NCBI GenBank assembly: GCA_023400335.1
Contig: JAEXFF010000049.1
Coordinates: 1-26,146 of the forward strand
Direction of reading: 5' to 3'
DNA from: Bacteroidota bacterium
GTDB taxonomy: Bacteria > Bacteroidota > Bacteroidia > Bacteroidales > Marinifilaceae
DNA length: 26,146 nt
Below, piece by piece: positions 17,737-24,686 of the stretch. Under the pieces are notes generated by a model. It did no database searches. It was not told the DNA's origin and saw nothing but the letters and a program-made list of their open reading frames with translations. Positions within the stretch are counted from its first letter, which is position 1; each line of letters starts with the position of its first letter. The position numbers and the translations under genes are program-made.

Positions 17737-18954
17737 TTATACTTTTTTAGAATCGATATGCAAAATGTCATTATAACATTTCATCAATTGCCCGTAAATA
17801 CGCTCATTTGAATACCTATATTTTATTTCGTCATAAGCATTATCAACAATTTCCCCATACAAAGCTTTATTGTTCAACAGTGTCCAAATTTGCTCAGCTA
17901 AGTCTTCAATATCCCTCTCTTTCGCTAACAAAATACATTTTTTAGACTTGTTGAACTCGGGAATTAATCCAACAGGATAAGAGACAACTGGAATTTTTAA
18001 AAACATACTTTCCCTGATACTACCGGGCATAGCATCAAAATATGTTGGTAAAGCGTATACTTTTGCTTTAGATACCCACGCAAACAAATCATTATCACTT
18101 TTTTGATAACCAGCAAAAACAATATTTTCTTTAATCTTATAATTTGAAATGAACTGGGAAATTCTTTTATAATATTGTTCTGAGCAACTTCCTACGATAA
18201 GGGCTTTAAAATTATTTTTCTTTCTAGACAAAATAGCTACCGCCTGAATAAAATCTTCGATACCTTTATTGACAGAGATCCTGCCCCAAAATACTAAATC
18301 GAATTCTTTTTTTACAGTAGTCGCATCTATAGACGGTATCTTCGTAGGAAAAATCAGTTCATAAACATTTTTACCGGGATACTTATCCAGAAATTTCTGG
18401 AGAAAGTTATTGTCCGTACAAGAAAATGTAAAGTTTTTAAATTCAGAATTTATTTCATTTTCAATCTGTATCCTTTGATTAATGATATAACGTCTGTAAA
18501 GATTTCCTTTATTGGCAACATCACTAATCAATCCCTGTATACTTATCAGTACTTTATATTTTCCCAATAAGGGTAAAATACCTTCTGAATAAGTAAAATT
18601 TTCAGAACCATATAAGTGAACTATATTAGGATTTATCTTTTCTACAATACGATTCACTTCAGACTTAACCCTACGTCCCTTATTTAAAATAAAAAATAAA
18701 GTACTTAAATGATTGGGAATGATTGTCGAATAAAATTTAAATAAATGATAGTGTATTCTATTTATCTCAAAATCATCGTTTTTATTTGTATAATAATTAG
18801 GAGCGATAATGTGAATTTCCAGCTCTGTCTGATTTTTAATTACATCTATAAACTGAGGAATCCAAGCTGCAATTTCTTTTTTATCTGTTCCATAGTATTG
18901 ATTCAATTCAGGACTGGTTAAATGACATAACCAGGCAACCTTTATTCGATTCAT
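17737..18954 (-). CDS. Glycosyltransferase family 4
   Basis: A 405-residue GT-B enzyme. HLYGSENFTYSEGILPLLGKYKVLISIQG is the middle of the acceptor domain, LVFWGRISVNKGIEDFIQAVAIL opens the donor domain, and PTYFDAMPGSIRESMFLKIPVVSYPVG is the EX7E-type donor motif (here around DAMPGSIRES). The start codon overlaps the stop of the CBS-nucleotidyltransferase upstream by 4 bp, so it is translationally coupled to the diamino-sugar module and may use that sugar. The coupling is seen; the donor assignment is inference. Confidence 0.87.
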   Translation of the reverse strand: MNRIKVAWLCHLTSPELNQYYGTDKKEIAAWIPQFIDVIKNQTELEIHIIAPNYYTNKNDDFEINRIHYHLFKFYSTIIPNHLSTLFFILNKGRRVKSEVNRIVEKINPNIVHLYGSENFTYSEGILPLLGKYKVLISIQGLISDVANKGNLYRRYIINQRIQIENEINSEFKNFTFSCTDNNFLQKFLDKYPGKNVYELIFPTKIPSIDATTVKKEFDLVFWGRISVNKGIEDFIQAVAILSRKKNNFKALIVGSCSEQYYKRISQFISNYKIKENIVFAGYQKSDNDLFAWVSKAKVYALPTYFDAMPGSIRESMFLKIPVVSYPVGLIPEFNKSKKCILLAKERDIEDLAEQIWTLLNNKALYGEIVDNAYDEIKYRYSNERIYGQLMKCYNDILHIDSKKV

Positions 18955-20000
18955 ACGTTAATCAATTTTAAATAGCCATTCCATTCCCCGATATCGGTCC
19001 ACGATTTTTCACTGACGGGGAAACACCCAACTTTCCCTCCCTTATTTTTGATCTTTTCTATTAAATCTGTTATATGGAACAATTCATTTTCAGGTATTTC
19101 TTTTATTAATCCCGGTTCTAAGAGATAAACGCCGGTATTAATCATATAGGTATATTCTGGTTTCTCCGATAAACCCGTCATGATTCCGTCCTTTGCCGTC
19201 TCAATGACTCCATAAGGGATTTGAAAACTTTTCAGTGAAGTTATAAGAGTTATATCATTCCGGTTGGCGCGATGATACTCGTAAACATCCCGGAAATCCT
19301 GATCTATAATTATATCGCAGTTTGATAAAAAGAACGGAGTTTTAATTTTATCTTTTAAAAGCGATACGCTACCGATAGTACCTAAAGGTTTGTCTTCTTT
19401 AAAAAAACGAATATTATATTTTCGGACCAATTGATTCAGATAAAATTCCAAAATATCATATTTGTAATTTACCGACATATAAAACTGATTACAACCAATG
19501 GTTTCGAACTGATCCATTATTGTTTCCAGAATCGTTTTTTCCCCTATTGGAATTAAGGGTTTAGGTATTACATTCGTTAAAGGCTTCAGCCGTGTCCCTT
19601 TACCGCCAGCCATTATAACCACAGGCAAATTTATTTTCTCTCTTTCCTGATCAACAGTTTGAGATAAAAATAAATCTTCCCAATAATAAACTTTTTCTAA
19701 TTTCCCTTCTAAAGAAATAACCGGCATACATTCCGCCCGTAATTCTAACATTTTTGCCTTAATTACCTCAATCGGATCTTGCGCTGAACAATACTTTTTA
19801 TTATGAATATCCAATATATGCTCAATATTCATATTCAAATCACAATCTGAAATAATGGCCCTCTGAATGTCACCTATCGTCAATAAGGAAAGAAATTTAT
19901 CATCCGAGAAAACCAATAAAGATTTTACCCGCTCTTCATCCATTTTTTTCAACGCTTCAATAATGGATAAAGAACTTTGAATAACCCTTGATTTATTCAT
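18951..20000 (-). CDS. CBS-domain sugar-1-phosphate nucleotidyltransferase, PtmE-like
   Basis: A 349-residue fusion. Residues 1 to about 115 form a tandem CBS pair (LSIIEALKKMDEERVKSLLVFSDD and CMPVISLEGKLEKVYY are the two half-sites), which usually bind an adenosyl nucleotide and regulate the attached domain. From about 125 comes an NTP-transferase domain: VVIMAGGKGTRLKPLT, PKPLIPIGEKTILE, LSNCDIIID with the metal-site Asp, and SEKSWTDIGEWNGYLK at the end. This architecture matches PtmE of Campylobacter, a glucosamine-1-phosphate guanylyltransferase that feeds legionaminic acid synthesis. It lies with a dehydratase, aminotransferase and acetyltransferase of the same logic, so a GDP-linked amino sugar is possible. 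Base specificity cannot be read from sequence. Confidence 0.85.
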   Translation of the reverse strand: MNKSRVIQSSLSIIEALKKMDEERVKSLLVFSDDKFLSLLTIGDIQRAIISDCDLNMNIEHILDIHNKKYCSAQDPIEVIKAKMLELRAECMPVISLEGKLEKVYYWEDLFLSQTVDQEREKINLPVVIMAGGKGTRLKPLTNVIPKPLIPIGEKTILETIMDQFETIGCNQFYMSVNYKYDILEFYLNQLVRKYNIRFFKEDKPLGTIGSVSLLKDKIKTPFFLSNCDIIIDQDFRDVYEYHRANRNDITLITSLKSFQIPYGVIETAKDGIMTGLSEKPEYTYMINTGVYLLEPGLIKEIPENELFHITDLIEKIKNKGGKVGCFPVSEKSWTDIGEWNGYLKLINV

Positions 20001-20005
20001 TATAA

Positions 20006-20614
20006 TTATTTTGCAGGAATTCCTTTTACTATTGTATTCGGTTGCACTCGTTTAGTAACAACTGCCCCGGCGCCTACAATAACGTTTTCGCCAATGACAA
20101 TTTCCGGTAAAAGAGTCGCATTGGCACCAATATAAGAGGCCTCATTTACAATAACCTTTCCTAATAATACAGCATCGGGGGCCACGGTAGCATAATCTTT
20201 TACCTGACAATCATGCATAACATTAGCATTAGTATTCAGCTTTACCATTTTCCCCACATTGACATTGGAAGAAATATGGACACCCCTTTGCACAATTGTT
20301 CCTTCCCCTATTTTTGCACTACGGGAGACATAAGCATCCTTACTAATCAAAGATGCCACCTTAAAACCAATCTGTGTATAGTAATTGTACAACTTAAAGC
20401 GGATACGGGGCAGATCAGGAGTAATTAAAACCGGTACTTCTTTATAGAAATCATACAATCGTTCCGCATCCCCGTCTTTCCCTAAAACCGGACATCCCCA
20501 ATAGGTTTGTTCTGTCAGATGAGGATCGATTATTCCGGTTATCTGAACTTTATTTTCTTCACAAAGTTCAATAATTTCATGGAACCCTCCTACCAAGATG
20601 ACTTTCTTATCCAT
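20006..20614 (-). CDS. PglD/NeuD-family sugar N-acetyltransferase
   Basis: A 202-residue protein with an N-terminal Rossmann-like domain (KVILVGGFHEI at 4-14) and a C-terminal left-handed beta-helix from about 85 (SAKIGEGTIVQRGVHISSNVNVG onward). His134 in NVMHDCQV sits where PglD places its catalytic base. Acetyl-CoA would bind between helix coils near IGANATLLPEIVIGENVIVGAG. The family acetylates the C4 amino group of UDP-4-amino sugars (PglD, LegH) or acts in sialic acid modification (NeuD). It overlaps the aminotransferase gene by 8 bp, so acetylation of that enzyme's product is the obvious role. Confidence 0.88.
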   Translation of the reverse strand: MDKKVILVGGFHEIIELCEENKVQITGIIDPHLTEQTYWGCPVLGKDGDAERLYDFYKEVPVLITPDLPRIRFKLYNYYTQIGFKVASLISKDAYVSRSAKIGEGTIVQRGVHISSNVNVGKMVKLNTNANVMHDCQVKDYATVAPDAVLLGKVIVNEASYIGANATLLPEIVIGENVIVGAGAVVTKRVQPNTIVKGIPAK

Positions 20615-21740
20615 GAATGGCGTTGTTTACCGTACAGGCAATAAACTCGATCTGTTCATCAGTCAATGCCGCATACATCGGTAGGGTTATCTCATTATCA
20701 CTCACGTATTCTGTCTGTGGCAATACAGCTCCATAATCTTTGTATATAGAAAAACGGTGAACCGCAGGATAATGATTACTTGTTTGTATGCCGGCAGCAT
20801 GGATTTCATCTCTGATTTTATCCCTTCTCTCCCTTGTAGAACCGCTTATTACGATCGGCATAATATAATTAGAAACAAATTCTGAGTTAGCCGCAAAGGG
20901 TACGACAATCCCTTCTATTTTTGATAATTCTTCGATATATTTACTTCTTACGTGAACTCGTTTTTCCAAATCAGCCTGCAATTTTCTCATTTGTACGCAA
21001 CCAATTGAAGCCCGTATATCATCCATTCTGAAATTATATCCCAAATCGACAATATCATAAGAAGTCGCATGTCCTTTTGCCCTTTGGTAGGACATTGTTG
21101 TCATTCCATGAGAACGTAGGGAACGGGCCTTAGAAGCAATTTCCTCGTTATTGGTAATCAGCATCCCCCCTTCACCTGTACTGATATTTTTATTGGAAAA
21201 AAAACTAAATGTAGCCACATCCCCAATGGTTCCTAATTTCTTCCCATGGTATTCGGAGAGCGGCCCGTGACAAGCATCTTCAATAACTCTCAAACCGTAT
21301 TCTTCTGCTATTTTTATTATCTCATCCATTTTTGCAGGAAATCCTGCCATATGGACAACAACCACAGCTTTCGTTTTAGACGTTATCTTCTTTTTAATAT
21401 CCTCCGGATCAATATTTATATGTTCCGGTCCAACAATATCACAAAAAACAGGAGTCGCACCTACATATCGGATACAATTTACCGAAGCTGCAAAAGTTAA
21501 AGAAGGACATAACACTTCATCCCCCGGTCCAATACCGCACGTTAAACAGGCCAAATGCAAAGCATCCGTACAATTAGATAAACTTACTGCATATTTCACC
21601 CTCATCATTTCAACAAACAGTTTTTCTAATTCCTCACATTTAGGACCGGTTGAAATCCACTTTGAACGTATTGTCTGTGTTACAGCCTGAATTTCTTCTT
21701 CGTCGAAATTTAACTGAAATAAAGGAATTTGATATTCCAT
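20607..21740 (-). CDS. DegT/DnrJ/EryC1 aminotransferase, LegC/PglE-like (4-amino sugar)
   Basis: A PLP-dependent aminotransferase of 377 residues when started at the ATG at 21740 (MEYQIPLFQL); the frame is also open from a GTG two codons earlier. IEDACHG (153-159) holds the PLP-binding Asp, and FSFFSNKNISTGEGGML has the Schiff-base Lys184. The FFSNKN form matches 4-aminotransferases such as PglE, LegC and PseC, unlike the YPGKN form of the fdtB-like gene. It probably aminates a 4-keto-6-deoxy-HexNAc nucleotide made by the dehydratase 15 bp upstream, giving a 2-acetamido-4-amino-2,4,6-trideoxyhexose. Confidence 0.88.
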   Translation of the reverse strand: MEYQIPLFQLNFDEEEIQAVTQTIRSKWISTGPKCEELEKLFVEMMRVKYAVSLSNCTDALHLACLTCGIGPGDEVLCPSLTFAASVNCIRYVGATPVFCDIVGPEHINIDPEDIKKKITSKTKAVVVVHMAGFPAKMDEIIKIAEEYGLRVIEDACHGPLSEYHGKKLGTIGDVATFSFFSNKNISTGEGGMLITNNEEIASKARSLRSHGMTTMSYQRAKGHATSYDIVDLGYNFRMDDIRASIGCVQMRKLQADLEKRVHVRSKYIEELSKIEGIVVPFAANSEFVSNYIMPIVISGSTRERRDKIRDEIHAAGIQTSNHYPAVHRFSIYKDYGAVLPQTEYVSDNEITLPMYAALTDEQIEFIACTVNNAIHG

Positions 21741-21755
21741 GATCACTCTGATTAA

Positions 21756-22964
21756 TTACATTTTTTGGTCCAGATTCCTTCCCTTTTCTTCGTGTTCAAA
21801 ATTGGGAATGAAATCTTTTAATATAGCCACAACCTCATCTTTGGTAAAATCCGGCTTTGAAAACGTTTTATTCAGATTATAAAATAGGAGATCCAGTTCT
21901 TCTATGGAACGGGATTTAACCTCTTCAATAACTCCCAAAGAAGAAAAACGATCCCAATTCAATTTCTCTCCCGGTACATAAAACTCTTCGAAATCCTTTT
22001 CTCCTGTCGTATCACTTTTAAAATAAACAACAGGATATACTTTCGGATTCTCCTCCATTTTTACAGCAAATTCTTTTGCTTCATCTTCGCTCTTACAATA
22101 CCTGACCTCATACCCCAGCGTTCGTAAGAATTTATCACAAATCGCCGAAAAGGTCATCATCTGCTCTTCACCTAATTTCGGAAAAAAGATTTCCCGATTT
22201 TTTCCCAATATACAAGCCAGCATACAGATCTGTCCACTTTCTTCCGGAGAAACAAAATAACGTTTCACATCACAAGGAGCTGCAAGGGGCTGGTGTTTCA
22301 TTAGACGTTCGATGAATCCAGCTAATAAAGAGCCGTTCGAAAAAGCGACATTGGCGAAACGGGCCGTAGAAACCTTAAACTTATCTGCATAAGCCATGAT
22401 CATATCCTCCATGATCCGCTTGCTTCCACCCATAATATTAACCGGATTGGCGGCTTTATCCGTAGAAACACAGAAAAAATGCCGGGGAGGGAATTCTACC
22501 AGCAGATCCAATAATTTCCTGGCTTTTATAACGTTGTTTTCAATTAAAGCTTCTACCGAATATTGATCTTTTTCACTCCGGACATGTTTGTGGGCAGAGA
22601 AATTAGCTACAATATCAAAACCCTTTTCCTTCCGGAAAATTTTTTCAAAAATCGGATCCGCATAACTGACCGGATAAGTCTTATAATTTTCCGGCATATA
22701 GAGTCCGTATGTAGAACGCAAATCACGGGTCAGTTCCGTTAATCCGTTTTCGCTGATATCTACTACAACTAATCTCGACGGTTTAAAAGGAAGGAGAGCC
22801 CGTATATAGGATGAACCGATCGTCCCTGCTCCTCCAATAACCAACACTTTTTTACCTTCAATCTCCTGTTTCAGTTGCTCATGGTTTGCTTCTATATCAG
22901 AAACAAACAGGCTGACCGGACGACAGGTAATATGATCAATTATGAATTTGTTTATATTCAACAT
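21756..22964 (-). CDS. NDP-N-acetylhexosamine 4,6-dehydratase (Polysacc_synt_2 family, LegB-like role)
   Basis: First gene of the operon, 402 residues. It is soluble and belongs to the CapD/FlaA1-related Polysacc_synt_2 family. An extra 35-residue N-terminal helix region comes before VLVIGGAGTIG (40-50). STDKAANPVNIMGGSK (167-182) is the active-site segment, with Met178 in place of Tyr and with Lys182. NFSAHKHVRSEKD is the conserved substrate loop. A C-terminal extension of about 100 residues after LRTLGYEV is longer than in FnlA or PglF. Context with an aminotransferase, acetyltransferase and PtmE-like enzyme indicates 4,6-dehydration of UDP- or GDP-GlcNAc. The start at 22964 follows a long leader and the invertible promoter segment. 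Confidence 0.88.
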   Translation of the reverse strand: MLNINKFIIDHITCRPVSLFVSDIEANHEQLKQEIEGKKVLVIGGAGTIGSSYIRALLPFKPSRLVVVDISENGLTELTRDLRSTYGLYMPENYKTYPVSYADPIFEKIFRKEKGFDIVANFSAHKHVRSEKDQYSVEALIENNVIKARKLLDLLVEFPPRHFFCVSTDKAANPVNIMGGSKRIMEDMIMAYADKFKVSTARFANVAFSNGSLLAGFIERLMKHQPLAAPCDVKRYFVSPEESGQICMLACILGKNREIFFPKLGEEQMMTFSAICDKFLRTLGYEVRYCKSEDEAKEFAVKMEENPKVYPVVYFKSDTTGEKDFEEFYVPGEKLNWDRFSSLGVIEEVKSRSIEELDLLFYNLNKTFSKPDFTKDEVVAILKDFIPNFEHEEKGRNLDQKM

Positions 22965-23109
22965 ATTTAGTGAAAAACAGATATATACTATTTATAAAAT
23001 AAAACAGTCCGGAAAATTCAGGGGAAAACATGCCTTCTACTTAATTTACAAACATTTAAATAAAATTATTTAAAGTAAAAAACAATTTTATTTAAATTCA
23101 AATTTACCC
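22965..23109 (-). promoter_or_regulatory. Untranslated leader of the polysaccharide operon with a 14-bp perfect AT-only inverted repeat
   Basis: No coding frame of note lies in these 145 bp between the first gene and the left repeat of the invertible segment. It contains ATTTAAATAAAATT at 23054-23067 and its exact reverse complement at 23084-23097, separated by 16 nt, so the leader RNA could form a long A-U stem or the DNA could be a protein-binding site. A TAAATTTG sequence on the minus strand at 23106-23099 fits the Bacteroides -7 pattern but has no TTTG at the right distance upstream. No upxY-type gene is present. Confidence 0.6.
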
Positions 23110-23127
23110 AAATAAACGCTCGTTTTT
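23110..23127 (+). repeat. Left inverted repeat (IRL) of the invertible segment
   Basis: AAATAAACGCTCGTTTTT is the exact reverse complement of 23518-23535. Within it, AAACG-CT-CGTTT forms two palindromic half-sites around a non-palindromic dinucleotide, the layout of a serine-invertase crossover site. Confidence 0.85.
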
Positions 23128-23306
23128 TAAGGGGAAACGAAATCTAAATGTGAATCTTTATTACAAGGAAATTTAAATGAAATATTTTAAAGTTTATTTT
23201 ATAACCTTCCAACTTCTAAAATTTAATTTTTACCATAAAAGGAATTGAAAAGATATTTAAATGTTATATATGTTAATAATTGTAGGAATATTATGCCTTA
23301 AATGAC

Positions 23307-23336
23307 TTTGAAATTTGTTTTTTATATGTAATTTTG
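23307..23336 (+). promoter_or_regulatory. Bacteroides-type promoter inside the invertible segment, pointing right
   Basis: TTTG at 23307-23310 and TAATTTTG at 23329-23336, which fits TAnnTTTG exactly, are 18 bp apart, close to the spacing known for the Bacteroides primary sigma factor. Transcription should begin near 23343. No matching pair was found on the minus strand of the segment. After inversion the same element would sit at about 23309-23338 and face the polysaccharide operon, with an untranslated leader of about 340 nt. Confidence 0.7.
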
Positions 23337-23340
23337 TAGC

Positions 23341-23400
23341 TGAAATAGGTAGAGAGACTATTCTGACTCACAAAAGGTGGGACTTACCAGGCGAAGCCAT
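23341..23400 (+). other. Less A+T-rich patch with three small hairpins just after the promoter
   Basis: This 60-bp stretch is clearly richer in G and C than the rest of the segment. It can form three short stems in a row: TAG/CTA at 23350-23360, GGT/ACC with a G-U closing pair at 23376-23388, and GGC/GCC around a GAA loop at 23390-23398. Being inside the invertible segment, it stays directly downstream of the promoter in both orientations. It may be a leader RNA element, but I recognise no known family. Confidence 0.35.
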
Positions 23401-23476
23401 AAATAATAGTTTTAATTTTTAGATTTCAATTCCATTCTGTATTAAATTTGTTTCTATTAAAATAAATGGCATTCAG

Positions 23477-23512
23477 TATAGAAATGTAAAATTTCTGTAG
23501 ACAAAATTTTTG
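23477..23512 (+). other. Hairpin followed by a short T-run, possible attenuator-like element
   Basis: Positions 23477-23485 pair with 23491-23499 in a 9-bp stem (one G-T pair) with a GTAAA loop, followed by CAAAATTTTTG at 23502-23512. It lies between the promoter and the right repeat, so any transcript from the promoter must pass it in either orientation. The stem is A+T-rich and weak, so termination is only a possibility. Confidence 0.3.
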
Positions 23513-23517
23513 ACAAT

Positions 23518-23535
23518 AAAAACGAGCGTTTATTT
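23518..23535 (-). repeat. Right inverted repeat (IRR) of the invertible segment
   Basis: AAAAACGAGCGTTTATTT is the exact reverse complement of 23110-23127, with the central dinucleotide reading AG on this strand. The match breaks one base beyond either end. Outside it, 23536-23604 is plain A+T-rich sequence up to the insertion sequence. Confidence 0.85.
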
Positions 23536-23604
23536 TAGTTAAATTTTCAATAAATTTCTTCTCTTTCTTCACTTTAAATAAGATATAATAAATAATTATA
23601 ATTC

Positions 23605-23623
23605 ATGCGAATCAGTAGTTGAA
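23605..23623 (+). repeat. Left terminal inverted repeat of the insertion sequence
   Basis: ATGCGAATCAGTAGTTGAA matches the reverse complement of the right end with one mismatch (T for C at the twelfth base). Confidence 0.78.
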
Positions 23624-23638
23624 CTCTGATTCATTGTT

Positions 23639-24571
23639 TTAGAAAATTAGATAAATGAATGCGATGGCAATTTTACTCATCGTATGAACCAGAAGCCCAG
23701 ATGTAGATCTGACCTTCATCGCTCTTTGAATATTTGTTTTCTCATTCAGCCAGTTGAAAAACGATTCTATGGGTTGTCTGACCTTTGAAACAGCTGTAGA
23801 GAATAGGGCTCTGCCTGCTTTCTCCCTTTGAGTAATAATGGTATCTTTTCCTTTTATTGCTTTTACAGGCGTGAGCATAGTAACATCCTGTTATTGCTGC
23901 TTGTTTCCCCAGAAAGAGAAATCAGAGTAAATCTTATCTGCAAAGATATTCCTTTGGGTCAGTCTATCAGCCGCCTCTCTTTTAAGAACAGTCAAATCAT
24001 TTTCCTCTGCCGATGATAAGATTATCATTTCAAGGAATGGTATGGTTCCTTTTCTGCAAAAAGCTACGGTGAGGAGTTTGAGCCCAAAATAATACATGTT
24101 CTTGGTTGAGCAGTATCTTTTAGTTGCAATTTCAGTGGCAACTTTACCGGTTTTGTTCTTTCCTACACAGGTAATAATGAGCATAGAGTCAATAAGTGAT
24201 GACATAGAATCGTAATCCTCTGGTTTAAAGAATGTAATGAGATGCTTTACAAGTTCGTTAATCGCTCCACTCATCCGATTCAACCGATAGTTGAATGTCT
24301 GATAAGAAAGAAGATTAGGAAACCAGGAAAGCAAATATTCTTTAGTGAATGTATATATATCTTTGATGTTGAAGTAGCGCTGATACGCTCCACAGAACAG
24401 ATATACAGTAAGCAGTTCCTCATCAGTAAAGAGGGGATTTGCATTGTTACTGAATCGCTGGCAATTGAACTTCAATGAAAACTGATAAACATCGCAGATA
24501 TACATATATATTTTTATAAGTTTCAACTCTTTCTCCTTGTGAATCATAATTAGAATAATGAGTGGTTTCAT
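23639..24571 (-). pseudogene. IS982-family transposase interrupted by an in-frame TAA
   Basis: Two pieces in the same reading frame, 23891-24571 and 23639-23878, are separated by one TAA at 23891-23893 and four sense codons. Joined, they give about 310 residues, normal for IS982. The first piece has FTDEELLTVYLFCGAYQ, YQTFNYRLNRM, LIDSMLI with the first catalytic Asp, YCSTKNMYYFGLKL, and IFADKIYSD with the second Asp. The second piece has QPIESFFNWLNEKTNIQRA with the catalytic Glu. Truncation at the stop would remove that Glu, so the element should not move by itself. The start is uncertain, since several in-frame ATG codons lie between 24571 and about 24500. Family is by motif recall, not search. 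Confidence 0.82.
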
Positions 24572-24667
24572 TCTTCTAATATACTGATTTTCAATAAGAT
24601 TGAAAAATAAACAAATGAGATAATTAACTGAATAATAACATTTTAAATAAATGAATTAGAAGGTGTT

Positions 24668-24686
24668 TTCAACTGCTGATTCGCAT
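24668..24686 (-). repeat. Right terminal inverted repeat of the insertion sequence
   Basis: TTCAACTGCTGATTCGCAT, the reverse complement of the left end with one mismatch. It lies about 100 bp upstream of the transposase frame. Confidence 0.78.

Larger units (their letters stand above)
23110..23535. promoter_or_regulatory. Putative invertible (phase-variable) promoter segment
   Basis: The segment is bounded by an 18-bp perfect inverted repeat and holds no gene. It contains a single good Bacteroides-type promoter, on the plus strand, plus a less A+T-rich stretch just after it and a small hairpin near the right end. In Bacteroides, capsule promoters of this size are inverted by the serine recombinase Mpi at inverted repeats whose core I recall as ARACGTWCGT; AAACGCTCGT here differs at one position. 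As drawn, the promoter points to the right, away from the minus-strand operon, so the operon would be OFF. Inversion would turn it to read left into 22964. No recombinase gene lies in the window, as expected for a global invertase. Inversion itself is inferred. Confidence 0.78.
23605..24686 (-). mobile_element. IS982-like insertion sequence with a defective transposase
   Basis: A ~1.08-kb element with terminal inverted repeats ATGCGAATCAGTAGTTGAA at 23605-23623 and the reverse complement of ATGCGAATCAGCAGTTGAA at 24668-24686 (18 of 19 match). The size, the TIR length and a single DDE transposase fit the IS982 family. No clear target-site duplication is seen. A GAATCAG/CTGATTC hairpin (23609-23632) lies between the transposase stop and the left end. 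It sits 69 bp to the right of the invertible segment, between that segment and the second polysaccharide locus. Confidence 0.8.

Noticed and set aside
18951..22964. A complete legionaminic or pseudaminic acid pathway
   Set aside because: No NeuB-like synthase, hydrolyzing 2-epimerase or CMP-sugar synthetase is present in the window; only the early steps are.
23099..23106. TAAATTTG on the minus strand, a possible -7 element for the operon outside the invertible segment
   Set aside because: No TTTG lies 18-21 bp upstream on that strand in either orientation of the segment, so it is probably chance in A+T-rich DNA.
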